DNA of 64,000 nt, taken from Sulfitobacter sp043557345 (GTDB lineage Bacteria; Pseudomonadota; Alphaproteobacteria; Rhodobacterales; Rhodobacteraceae). The position numbers were made by a program, and so were the translations under genes. The DNA lies in NCBI RefSeq assembly GCF_043557345.1, contig NZ_JBIFFV010000001.1:186001-250000 (forward strand), read 5' to 3'. The first letter of the stretch is position 1; the number at the start of each line of letters is the position of its first letter. This document shows, in pieces, positions 34,146 to 41,907 of this stretch. Below the pieces are notes generated by a model. That model did no database searches. It was not told the DNA's origin and was given only the letters and a program-made list of their open reading frames with translations.

Positions 34146-34516
34146 ACGGTAGGCTCCTGCGGCAGGGTCAAAGGGGGGATACGCGCAATGCTTTGCTTGC
34201 GAAAGATGACCGGGCGTTCGCGCCATGGCACCAGCCCGTCTTGGGTGGCGGCATAGGCGGCGGCTCCGGCAAGGATGTCGGTGGCGTCTTCCTTGGTCAA
34301 GCGGCCATAGACATAGGACCATTTGCCCGGCGCAGACAGTGCCACGGCGGCCCCCTGCGAACAGGCGGAAAGACATTGCACCGGCACGATGGTCACGCCC
34401 TCGGGCGCGCCTGCGGCGTCGAGGGCGGCATGAAGCTGCGCGCCGGGGCGCGGGGCGTCTTCCTCCAGCACTTCGCCGGCGCGGCAGGTCATGCAGACAT
34501 GTAGGGTTGCGCTCAT
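34142..34516 (-). CDS. DUF1636 family protein, copy 1, upstream of cobW
   Basis: A 124-residue protein with VCMTCRAG near the N-terminus and VQCLSACSQG near residue 50, the same C-x2-C ... C-x3-C layout as the DUF1636 protein at 21229-21531. This layout could bind a 2Fe-2S cluster or a metal. It lies in the cobalt-supply section of the operon, overlapping cobW by ATGA, so a role in cobalt handling or redox support of corrin synthesis is possible but unproven. The ATG at 34516 is chosen; earlier in-frame codons have no ribosome site. Confidence 0.85.
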   Translation of the reverse strand: MSATLHVCMTCRAGEVLEEDAPRPGAQLHAALDAAGAPEGVTIVPVQCLSACSQGAAVALSAPGKWSYVYGRLTKEDATDILAGAAAYAATQDGLVPWRERPVIFRKQSIARIPPLTLPQEPTV

Positions 34517-34589
34517 TGATCTTGTTCCATCGGGTTTATGCGTGCCGGGTATGCGCTCCGGCCCGCCATGAAAAGGGGAGGCGGGGCGA

Positions 34590-35102
34590 TTATTCAACCG
34601 TCAGCACCTCGCGGGCCGTAATCGGCGCACCGTTCACCGCCAAGGGGCGGTGATCATTGGCGTTAAGTGTGACCTCTACCGTGACCTCACCCTTGGGCAG
34701 ATTGGCCAGATGCAACCATGGGCCGTAAAGCCGCCCGATCTTGGCACCGTTGACATAGACATGGGCATGGCCCTCGCCCGGTTGATTTTCGCCGCTGGCG
34801 TTCTGGGGGGCAAAGGCGAAGCCTTCGGTCTCGACAAAAAGGTTATGGCCCGACATCGGGTCGGGGGTGACGCGGATGGCAAGGCTGGGGACCTCTTCGG
34901 CGGCCAGCGCGATGGGCTGGCCATGCATGCGCGCGTGATCCGCGCCACCGTGATCCATGGCCGCATGCCCGCCGCCGCCATGGGCGGCAGGGTCGCCGTG
35001 ATCATGGCCGTCGAAGGTCACCCCGTTGCTTGCGGCGATGGCAAAACCGATGCCACCGCCAAAGACCAATCCAATGGCGAATAGCGCCAGCGATCTGTCC
35101 AT
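34590..35102 (-). CDS. His-rich exported protein of the cobalt-uptake operon
   Basis: A 170-residue protein with an N-terminal membrane segment or signal (residues about 5-24). A His/Asp/Gly-rich stretch follows at about 31-62 (runs such as DGHDHGD, GGGGHAAMDHGG and DHARMHG). A compact C-terminal domain ends with H-A-H-V-Y-V-N-G and L-N-A-N-D-H-R-P-L. The His stretch suggests binding of Co2+, Ni2+ or Zn2+ in the periplasm, possibly as a store or shuttle for CbtAB. I do not recognise the C-terminal domain with certainty. It begins 11 bases after cbtA and is under the same riboswitch. Metal specificity is inferred from context. Confidence 0.75.
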   Translation of the reverse strand: MDRSLALFAIGLVFGGGIGFAIAASNGVTFDGHDHGDPAAHGGGGHAAMDHGGADHARMHGQPIALAAEEVPSLAIRVTPDPMSGHNLFVETEGFAFAPQNASGENQPGEGHAHVYVNGAKIGRLYGPWLHLANLPKGEVTVEVTLNANDHRPLAVNGAPITAREVLTVE

Positions 35103-35113
35103 TTCGACCTCCC

Positions 35114-35797
35114 TCAGGCGCTCTGCGCGCCTTCACGTTGCCAAAAGAACCCGGCGAAACTGCCCAGCAGAACCCAGGCTGCAAGGCCGATGCCAAGCGC
35201 ACGGGCAGCGAAAAGCGCGCCGATCTCGGTCGGCACCGGGCCGCTGAAGCTGTCGGGCTCGGGTGCGCCGATGACATGCGGAGCCATCAGCAGAACCGCC
35301 GCCCCGATCCATGCGCCCCACCCCTTGCCAAAGGCCAGCAGCCAGAGCGCCACCAGCGCCGCCCCAGCGGTGGCGAACCACCAGATCTGCCGCGCGGTGA
35401 TGTCTGCGGCGGCGACACCGGGTACTTCCGGCGCAAGGCTGAACCCCGGCGCGAGGTGGAAAGCGACGAAGCCCGCAACGCCCCAAAGGATGCCCCAGCG
35501 GCCATCGATCACCGCGCCGCGCTCTTCGCCAAAGCTCATCGCGGCCAAAAGGATCAGCGCATAGGCGGTATAGGTCAACATGGTGAAAATCAGGCTCAGC
35601 CCATCGCGGACGGCATCGAAACCGGGCAAATCGGGATGTGCGCTGACGGGGTCGGCCCCGAAATGCACCAGCGCGCCGGTCTCATAAAGCTCGGCATGAA
35701 GCAGTACGGGCTGCACGAAATAGAGTTGCAGCAAACCGGTCAACAAGCCGGCAGAGGCCCCGGCGAACAGGGCGGAAGTCAGAAAACGTGAAAACAT
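35114..35797 (-). CDS. cbtA: Cobalt transporter subunit CbtA
   Basis: A 227-residue membrane protein with about five or six helices, matching CbtA. It begins MFSRFLTSALFAGASAGLL and has L-L-H-A-E-x-Y-E, S-F-G-E-E-R and A-F-H-L-A-P-G segments, then a long D-I-T-A-R-Q-I-W-W segment and a conserved P-H-V-I-G-A-P-E-P. CbtA with CbtB is a predicted cobalt transporter found under cobalamin riboswitches. The ATG at 35797 has AAGGA nine bases upstream. It is separated from cbtB by 213 bases that contain a hairpin. Confidence 0.9.
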   Translation of the reverse strand: MFSRFLTSALFAGASAGLLTGLLQLYFVQPVLLHAELYETGALVHFGADPVSAHPDLPGFDAVRDGLSLIFTMLTYTAYALILLAAMSFGEERGAVIDGRWGILWGVAGFVAFHLAPGFSLAPEVPGVAAADITARQIWWFATAGAALVALWLLAFGKGWGAWIGAAVLLMAPHVIGAPEPDSFSGPVPTEIGALFAARALGIGLAAWVLLGSFAGFFWQREGAQSA

Positions 35798-35950
35798 CGC
35801 AATGATCCTTGGATGCGAAATAACACCCGGCGCCGCGCCAATAGCGGGCCGAGCCATCAGCCAGCCTTAGGATGCGCCAAAGCCCTGCCCACACGGTGAA
35901 GGGCAGACGCAGACGAAACGGCAAGAGGCGGGCATGGAAAGAAAGCCAGA

Positions 35951-35996
35951 ATCACAGACAGCCGGACTGCGGCATGGCAGCCCGGACCCCTGTGAT
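35951..35996 (-). repeat. 46-nt hairpin between cbtB and cbtA
   Basis: The outer arms CTGTGAT and ATCACAG (35990-35996 with 35951-35957) pair over seven bases. Inside them a nine-pair inner stem (CCGG and CTGC arms with their complements, one G-U pair) closes a six-nt loop. The 213-base cbtB-cbtA gap otherwise has no gene. The stem is followed by no T-run on the minus strand, so it looks more like an RNA-processing or stability element, or a partial terminator, than a classic terminator. Confidence 0.5.
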
Positions 35997-36010
35997 ACCG
36001 AACGCGGCGC

Positions 36011-36181
36011 TTAGTGGCAGGGAAAGCCTGTCGCGTGGCGCACGTCATGGGCGGCATCATGCAGTGCTGCGGCCTGCACATGGCCGGTCAGCGCCATCAG
36101 AGCCACACCCAATACGGCGGCAAACAGCGCCGGTACGAGTTTGCTGCGCGTGGCACCGGCGGTCTTAATCATCGTCGTCAT
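36011..36181 (-). CDS. cbtB: Cobalt transporter subunit CbtB
   Basis: A 56-residue protein with a single membrane helix (about residues 13-36) and the C-terminal HDAAHDVRHATGFPCH, the His-rich terminal motif that defines CbtB and is thought to bind cobalt. It is the first gene after the cobalamin riboswitch. The ATG at 36181 has AAGGAG seven bases upstream, and a small hairpin (36196-36211) abuts this ribosome site. Confidence 0.92.
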   Translation of the reverse strand: MTTMIKTAGATRSKLVPALFAAVLGVALMALTGHVQAAALHDAAHDVRHATGFPCH

Positions 36182-36228
36182 ATTCAATCTCCTTACCGTC
36201 ACACCCGACGGCATCTAGCGTTTCATTT

Positions 36229-36399
36229 GCCTGGCAGGTCTCCTGGCTCGCGGGTCGTGGCCTTTGCCCGCCTTCCCCGCCCGAATGGACAAGTGGCACG
36301 AGGGGCATTGGCTTACCGCTTACAGTCGCGGGGGCGGCTTCGGCTTCGGGGTCTGGCGACCCCTTACTGAATTCCCTTTTCGGTCCCACACCAACAGGC
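36229..36399 (-). promoter_or_regulatory. Cobalamin riboswitch controlling cbtB and the cob operon
   Basis: Read on the minus strand, the B12 box AGCCAGGAGACCTGCC lies at 36233-36248. The aptamer also contains AAAAGGGAATTCAGT and GCCCCCGCGACTGTAAGCGG-type segments and the late GCCACTTG element. The outer P1 stem pairs GCCTG (36395-36399) with CAGGC (36229-36233). A hairpin CCGTC/GACGG (36196-36211) lies between it and the cbtB ribosome site, which fits translational control. Binding of a cobalamin would reduce expression of cobalt uptake and, by read-through or polarity, probably the whole operon of about 16 kb. Confidence 0.93.
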
Positions 36400-36424
36400 G
36401 CTTTTCGGGACACCAAGCGCCCTC

Positions 36425-36453
36425 AATTACGCATTTTCGACCCTTCCTGACAA
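36425..36453 (-). promoter_or_regulatory. Candidate promoter for the riboswitch transcript
   Basis: On the minus strand TTGTCA (36448-36453) matches the -35 consensus at five of six positions. CGTAAT (36427-36432) or GTAATT (36425-36430) could be the -10, at spacing 15 or 17. The start would lie just before the aptamer 5' end. The -10 is weak. Confidence 0.35.
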
Positions 36454-36597
36454 GCCGCATTTATCGAACCTCGCGAAACCTTATGGCTCACACAGCATTT
36501 AGTGTATAAATCTAACCCAAACCCCAGTATGCGGGTTGACCCAAACGCCACGCGCAAGGCACATTGACGGCTAGTTTCGATCGAAGGGCGGCAATTC

Positions 36598-37608
36598 ATG
36601 AACGACAATCCGGTCTCGGCCGCTCGACAGACCCTGACCGATGACGTTCTAGGCAAGGTCGTGCGCTATGCCCGTCTGCCGCTGTGTATCACCGACCCGA
36701 CCCAGCCGGACAACCCCATCGTCTATGTGAATGACGCTTTCACCGATCTGACCGGCTATGCGCTGGACGAGATCGTGGGCCAGAACTGCCGCTTCTTGCA
36801 AGGCCCTGAAACCACGCCCGAGAGCGTCGATGCGGTGCGCGAGATCCTCCTGGCCCGCCGGGTCGATACGGTCGAGATCGTGAACTACCGCAAGGATGGC
36901 AGCCGTTTCCTGAACGCCCTGCAACTGGGGCCGATCAACAACGAAGACGGCAATCTGATCTATTTCTTCGGCTCGCAGCTCGACGTTTCCGAACGCCGCC
37001 GGGTCGAGCGGGAGCACCGGCAATTGGCCGATGACGAATTGCTGCACCGGCTGCGCAATATCGTCAACGTCATGACCGCCATGGTCCGCATGACCGCCCG
37101 CGAAGAGCCGAGCCCCGCGGCCTTTGCCGACAAGGTGATCGAGCGGCTGGCCGCCTTGGGCGCGGCGCATTTCGACACGATTGGCCGCAGCGACCAGCAT
37201 GAGGTGGATTTCGAGACGCTGATGGGGCCGATCATGCGGGCCTATACCTCGGCCACCGAGGATCAGATCAACCTCACCGGGGCAAACCCGCTGATCTCGC
37301 ATCGCCTCGTCTCGCCCCTGACGCTGGCCTTGCATGAGTTGGCAACGAATGCGGTGAAACACGGCTCGCTGAGTTCCAGCGCCGGGCGGGTATCGTTGGA
37401 TATCACTATCCTGCAGGAGCCTGCGCGCCTGCGGTTTGTCTGGCGCGAAACAGGTGGGCCGGAGGTCATCAAATCTCCGCGCAACAGCGGCTCGCGGATC
37501 ATCCAGTCCTTGACCCGCGCGGTCGGCGGCACCCTGCACTACGATTGGCAGCCCGAAGGGTTGATCGCCACGGCGGAGTTCCCCGTGGCCGCCCTTGGCA
37601 AAGACTGA
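36598..37608 (+). CDS. LOV-domain HWE-family sensor histidine kinase (blue light)
   Basis: A 336-residue soluble kinase. Residues about 20-140 are a LOV/PAS domain with the flavin-binding G-Q-N-C-R-F-L-Q, in which Cys64 should form the photo-adduct. Then N-Y-x-K-D-G-S-x-F and a coiled linker. The kinase part is of the HWE group: the phospho-acceptor His150 lies in H-R-L-R-N, the N-box is H-E-L-A-T-N-A-V-K-H-G, and W-R-E near residue 280 gives the family its name. LOV-HWE kinases respond to blue light and often feed the general stress response. No response regulator is adjacent, so this is an orphan. Its 3' end is three bases from the convergent pncB. Confidence 0.92.
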   Translation: MNDNPVSAARQTLTDDVLGKVVRYARLPLCITDPTQPDNPIVYVNDAFTDLTGYALDEIVGQNCRFLQGPETTPESVDAVREILLARRVDTVEIVNYRKDGSRFLNALQLGPINNEDGNLIYFFGSQLDVSERRRVEREHRQLADDELLHRLRNIVNVMTAMVRMTAREEPSPAAFADKVIERLAALGAAHFDTIGRSDQHEVDFETLMGPIMRAYTSATEDQINLTGANPLISHRLVSPLTLALHELATNAVKHGSLSSSAGRVSLDITILQEPARLRFVWRETGGPEVIKSPRNSGSRIIQSLTRAVGGTLHYDWQPEGLIATAEFPVAALGKD

Positions 37609-37611
37609 CCG

Positions 37612-38904
37612 TCAGACGATCACCTGCTGCGCGGCCTGCTCTCCGACCCCGAAAACACGCTTGTAACGCGCGATCTCATCCGCCGGACCCATCGCCTTGT
37701 TCGGGTTGTCCGAGAGTTTGACCGTGGGCCGCCCATTTGCACTCACCGCTTTGCAGACCAGACTGAAGGGCGCCAGCGCATCATTCGGCACCAGCCCGCG
37801 GAAGTCATTGGTCAGCAGCGTCCCCCAACCGAAAGAGACCTTTGCCTTGCCCGCGAACTGGGCGTGCAGTTCCTTGATCTTGTCCACGTCCAGCCCATCG
37901 CTGAAGATCACCCGCTTGGTCGTCGGATCCTCGCCGCGCGCGCGCCACCAGTCGATGGCCGTCTGCGCCGCCGTGGCCGGATCGCCGCTGTCGACCCGGA
38001 TGCCGGTCCAGCCCGCCAGCCAATCCGGCGCGTGATCCAGAAACCCCTTCGTGCCGTAGGTATCGGGTAGGATAATCCGCAGATTGCCCTCATGCTCATC
38101 ATGCCAATCCGACAGCACGTCATAGGGCGCGCGCGCAAGGGCGCCGTCATCCTCGGCCAAAGCGGCATAGACCATGGGCAACTCATGGGCATTGGTGCCA
38201 ATCGCCTCAAGCTCGCGCATCATGGCGATGCGACAGTTGGAGGTGCCGGTAAAGGCGTCGCCCAGCCCCTCATGCATCGCCTGCACGCACCAATCCTGCC
38301 AGAGGTAGGAATGCCGCCGCCGGGTGCCGAAATCCGCGATGGAAAGGTTGTCGACCTCGCGCAGCGCCTCGATCTTTTCCCAGACGCGGGTCATGGCGCG
38401 GGCGTAAAGCACCTGAAGCTCGAACTTGCCCATCGGGTCGAGCGCCGCGCGGCTGCGCAGCTCCATCAGCACCGCCAGCGCGGGGATCTCCCAAAGCATG
38501 ACCTCATGCCACTTGCCCTCGAAGGTCAGCTCATATTGATCGCCCTTCCGCTCCAGATGATAGGGCGGCAGGCGCATCCCCTCGAACCACTCCATGAAAT
38601 CGGGGCGGAACATCTGGCGTTTTCCGTAGAAGGTATTGCCGCGCAGCCACGTGCTTTCCCCCCGGCTGAGGCTGAGCGAGCGGATGTGGTCGAGTTGCTC
38701 GCGCAACTCCCCCTCGTCGATCAGCTTGGCCAGCGGGATATGGGTGGAGCGGTTGATCAGGCTAAAGGTGACCTGCGTGTCCGGCTTGTTGCGGAACACC
38801 GACTGGCACATCAAGAGCTTGTAGAAATCCGTGTCGATCAGTGACCGCACGATGGGGTCGATTTTCCACTTGTGGTTATAGACGCGGGTGGCGATGTCGA
38901 CCAT
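37612..38904 (-). CDS. pncB: Nicotinate phosphoribosyltransferase PncB
   Basis: A 430-residue enzyme that converts nicotinate, PRPP and ATP to nicotinate mononucleotide in NAD salvage. Segments include L-I-D-T-D-F-Y-K near residue 23, I-A-D-F-G-T-R-R-R-H-S with the catalytic His, T-G-T-S-N, R-V-D-S-G-D-P, and F-S-D-G-L-D near 320. Length matches the bacterial dimeric form. It follows pncA by about 70 bases on the same strand. The ATG at 38904 has AAGGAA eight bases before it. Confidence 0.96.
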   Translation of the reverse strand: MVDIATRVYNHKWKIDPIVRSLIDTDFYKLLMCQSVFRNKPDTQVTFSLINRSTHIPLAKLIDEGELREQLDHIRSLSLSRGESTWLRGNTFYGKRQMFRPDFMEWFEGMRLPPYHLERKGDQYELTFEGKWHEVMLWEIPALAVLMELRSRAALDPMGKFELQVLYARAMTRVWEKIEALREVDNLSIADFGTRRRHSYLWQDWCVQAMHEGLGDAFTGTSNCRIAMMRELEAIGTNAHELPMVYAALAEDDGALARAPYDVLSDWHDEHEGNLRIILPDTYGTKGFLDHAPDWLAGWTGIRVDSGDPATAAQTAIDWWRARGEDPTTKRVIFSDGLDVDKIKELHAQFAGKAKVSFGWGTLLTNDFRGLVPNDALAPFSLVCKAVSANGRPTVKLSDNPNKAMGPADEIARYKRVFGVGEQAAQQVIV

Positions 38905-38974
38905 GGGGACGTTCCTTATTGGATGCCCCTTCATGCCAAGGGGGCGAACAGATGGGCAAGATAAAAGCGGCGGA

Positions 38975-39571
38975 TCAGGCCAGCGTCACCCCCGCTGCGC
39001 GCATGCCTTCGCGGGCCTTGGCAAGCGATCCGTCCAGATCAATCGCGCGGCACAGGTCTTCGCGCACGTCGACCTTGAACCCCAGCTTGGCCGCGTCCAC
39101 CGCCGAGAAGTTCACGCAGAAATCCAGCGCCAGCCCTACCATGGTCAGCCGCTCGATCCCGCGCGTGCGCAGGTAGCCTTCGAGCCCCGTGGGGGTGCGG
39201 TGGTCATTCTCGAAAAACGCCGAATAGCTGTCGATCTCGGGGTTATAGCCCTTGCGGATGATCAGATCGGCACGGTCGGTTTGCAACTCGGGGTGGAACT
39301 GCGCGCCGATGCTGCCTTGGATGCAGTGATCGGGCCACAACACCTGCGGGCCGTAGGGCATGGTGATGACCTCGTAAGGCCCGTTGTTCTTATGCGATGA
39401 GGCGAAAGACGAATGCCCCGCCGGGTGCCAATCCTGCGTCAGGATCACCGCGTCGAAGTCGGGCATCAGCGCATTGATGCCGCGCAGAACCTCATCGCCC
39501 TGCGGCACTTCCAGCGCGCCGCCGGGACAGAAATCATTTTGAACGTCGATCACGATCAGGGCATGGGTCAT
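38975..39571 (-). CDS. pncA: Nicotinamidase PncA
   Basis: A 198-residue amidohydrolase that turns nicotinamide into nicotinate for PncB. The cysteine-hydrolase triad is visible: Asp in V-I-D-V-Q-N-D-F (residue 9), Lys in I-R-K-G-Y-N, and Cys in A-L-D-F-C-V-N-F-S-A. A metal site D-W-H-P-x-x-H-x-S-F lies near residue 50. I use the ATG at 39571, seven bases after AAGGAG, rather than the ATG at 39577, which is too close to that site. Confidence 0.95.
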   Translation of the reverse strand: MTHALIVIDVQNDFCPGGALEVPQGDEVLRGINALMPDFDAVILTQDWHPAGHSSFASSHKNNGPYEVITMPYGPQVLWPDHCIQGSIGAQFHPELQTDRADLIIRKGYNPEIDSYSAFFENDHRTPTGLEGYLRTRGIERLTMVGLALDFCVNFSAVDAAKLGFKVDVREDLCRAIDLDGSLAKAREGMRAAGVTLA

Positions 39572-39669
39572 GGGCATTCTCCTTAACCAAAGGGGTAGGG
39601 CTGCGGATGGGGTAGGTCAATGGCACGCGCCGGATTGAGCTTTGCCGCCGAAGCGCTTATTTGACGCTC

Positions 39670-40569
39670 ATGTATACAATCGCCGCGCTATATCACTTCA
39701 CCCGCTTCGACGATCCCGCCGCGCTCAAACCCGCGCTTTTGGCGCTTTGCGAGGCGCAATCGGTCATGGGCACGCTTCTGCTGGCCCCCGAAGGGGTGAA
39801 CGGCACCATCGCGGGGCCGCGCGCCGGGATCGACGCGGTGATCGCCCATCTGCGCGCCCTGCCCGGCTGCGCCGATCTGGAGTGGAAAGAAGCCACCAGC
39901 GACAAGCCGCCCTTCGGCAAGATGAAGGTGCGCATCAAGCGCGAGATCGTGACGATGGGCCAGCCCGATGTCGACCCGCGCGCCAAGGTGGGCCATTACG
40001 TCGACCCGAAGGATTGGAATGCGCTGATCCGCTCCCCCGATGTGGCGGTGATCGACACGCGCAACAGCTACGAAGTGGCGATTGGCACCTTCGAAGGCGC
40101 AGTCGACCCCGAGACCGAGAGCTTCGGTGAATTTCCCGCGTGGTGGGAGGCGAACAAAGACCGCTTCCACAACAAGAAAATCGCGATGTTCTGCACCGGC
40201 GGCATCCGGTGCGAGAAATCGACCAACTATCTGATCGGTCAGGGGGTCGAGGATGTGTTCCACCTCAAAGGCGGCATCCTGAAATACCTCGAAGAGGTGC
40301 CCGAACAGGAAAGCACATGGGAAGGCGACTGTTTCGTCTTCGACAACCGCGTCAGCGTCGGCCATGGGCTGCGCGAGGGGCCGCATATGCTCTGCCACGG
40401 CTGCCGCCGCCCGATCCTGCCCGAGGACAGGCAGCACCCTGCCTATGAGGCCGGGGTGTCCTGTCATCAATGTGTGGATGAGACTTCGGCAGAGGATAAG
40501 GAACGGTTCCGCGAACGCCAGCGCCAGATGACGCTGGCCAAGGAACGCGCGGCGCGGGAAGAGGGCTGA
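39670..40569 (+). CDS. trhO: tRNA uridine(34) hydroxylase TrhO (rhodanese family)
   Basis: A 299-residue UPF0176 protein: an N-terminal ferredoxin-like domain (about 1-95), a rhodanese domain with the loop F-C-T-G-G-I-R-C-E-K and Cys175, and a C-terminal Cys-rich segment (C-H-G-C near 245 and C-H-Q-C near 269) that may bind zinc. TrhO hydroxylates U34 of tRNAs using O2. The ATG at 39670 precedes YTIAALYHF. It converges with the PuuB-like gene 10 bases away. Confidence 0.92.
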   Translation: MYTIAALYHFTRFDDPAALKPALLALCEAQSVMGTLLLAPEGVNGTIAGPRAGIDAVIAHLRALPGCADLEWKEATSDKPPFGKMKVRIKREIVTMGQPDVDPRAKVGHYVDPKDWNALIRSPDVAVIDTRNSYEVAIGTFEGAVDPETESFGEFPAWWEANKDRFHNKKIAMFCTGGIRCEKSTNYLIGQGVEDVFHLKGGILKYLEEVPEQESTWEGDCFVFDNRVSVGHGLREGPHMLCHGCRRPILPEDRQHPAYEAGVSCHQCVDETSAEDKERFRERQRQMTLAKERAAREEG

Positions 40570-40578
40570 CCGCCGCCC

Positions 40579-41907
40579 TCAGCGATCCGACAGCGCGAAG
40601 CCCGCATAGGCAAAGGGCATGACCGCCCGGCGAAAGCGGCCCAATTCGAACCGCGCAAGCGGGGTGCGCATGGGGGCGGGATAGGGCCGCTCAGGCGATA
40701 TGCCGCGAACCAAATCGGCCAAGAGCGCTCCGGAATAGCTGCCCATCGCCACGCCATTGCCATGGTAGCACAGCCCCGCGAACATCCCCGGCTGATCCGG
40801 CACCGGCCCGACGAAGGGCATGCGGTTGCGTGCGATACAGACCATGCCGGACCAGCCATGCGGCGTTTCGACATGGCGCCACGCGGGGAACATCGCCTCG
40901 AAATCCGCCCGGGCCCGGGTCAGCGCGCGCCGCTCGGAACTGGGGTTGGACATCAGCCCGCCGCGCACGCCGAACAACATGCGATTGTCGGGCATCAGCC
41001 GGAAGTAATGCAGCAGACGGCGGCTGTCATAGCAGGCCTGTTGACTGGTCCAGCCTTGGGCGGAAAGCTCTGCCTCGGTCATCGGGCGGGTCACGATCAC
41101 GCTGGACTGTGTCGGCATGTAACGCGCGGCCAACCATGGCGGCAGGTCTTCGGAGGAATAGCCGTTGGTGGCGATGATCACCCGCTCGGCCCGAATGCGG
41201 CCCCGAGGCGTCGTGACCTCGAACGCGCCCTCGCGCCCCGTCACCCCGCAGGCCGGGCTGTTGTGATAGATCGCGGCCCCCGCCTCTTCTGCGGCCTGCG
41301 CGAGGGCGGTCACATATTTGCGGGGGTTGAGCCCAAAGCCGATCGGCACGGTAATCGCGCCCTCGAACCCTGCGTTCAGCCCCTCGGCGGCCAGATCGGC
41401 CTTTTCGGTCAGCCGCGCCGTGACGCCGTAATTCTCCGCATAGTAAGCCAGCCTGCCGCGCATCTGTTCGAAATCACGCGGGCGATGGGCAAGCTGAGTT
41501 TCCCCTTGGGAATGCCGGTCGACATTGATGCCGCGGGTGGCGATGAAATCCTCCACCTGTCGGATCGCCGCCACCTCGGCCTGCCGCCAGCCAAGCCGCT
41601 CTGCCCGCCCGAATTGCCGGTCGAGCGTCGCGTCATCCAGCATCCCGCCGCCCAAGCAGCAAAAGCCCCCGTTGCGGCCCGATGCGCCGAAACCCACACG
41701 CTCGGCCTCCAGCACAGTGGCCCCGACCCCGGCCTGCGCCAGATGCAGCGCGGCGTTAAGGCCGGTGAAACCGCCGCCGATGATCACCACATCGGCCTGC
41801 GCGTCGCCTTGCAGTGCCGCACGCTCCGGCGCGCCTTGGGTCTGATCCCACCAGCAGCCTGCACGCGGCGCTTCGGAATAGGCGAAATCTGCGTAGATGC
41901 GCTTCAT
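40579..41907 (-). CDS. FAD-dependent amine oxidoreductase, PuuB-like (gamma-glutamylputrescine oxidase)
   Basis: A 442-residue DAO-type flavoprotein. The Rossmann motif is ADVVIIGGGFTGLNAALHLA near residue 39. It has G-A-S-G-R-N-G-G-F, typical of PuuB and related amine oxidases, and a C-terminal G-L-C-Y-H-G-N-G-V. The gene overlaps the potI stop by ATGA in a putrescine-transport operon, which favours oxidation of gamma-glutamylputrescine or putrescine itself. No puuA or puuD is adjacent, so substrate remains a guess from context. Confidence 0.83.
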   Translation of the reverse strand: MKRIYADFAYSEAPRAGCWWDQTQGAPERAALQGDAQADVVIIGGGFTGLNAALHLAQAGVGATVLEAERVGFGASGRNGGFCCLGGGMLDDATLDRQFGRAERLGWRQAEVAAIRQVEDFIATRGINVDRHSQGETQLAHRPRDFEQMRGRLAYYAENYGVTARLTEKADLAAEGLNAGFEGAITVPIGFGLNPRKYVTALAQAAEEAGAAIYHNSPACGVTGREGAFEVTTPRGRIRAERVIIATNGYSSEDLPPWLAARYMPTQSSVIVTRPMTEAELSAQGWTSQQACYDSRRLLHYFRLMPDNRMLFGVRGGLMSNPSSERRALTRARADFEAMFPAWRHVETPHGWSGMVCIARNRMPFVGPVPDQPGMFAGLCYHGNGVAMGSYSGALLADLVRGISPERPYPAPMRTPLARFELGRFRRAVMPFAYAGFALSDR

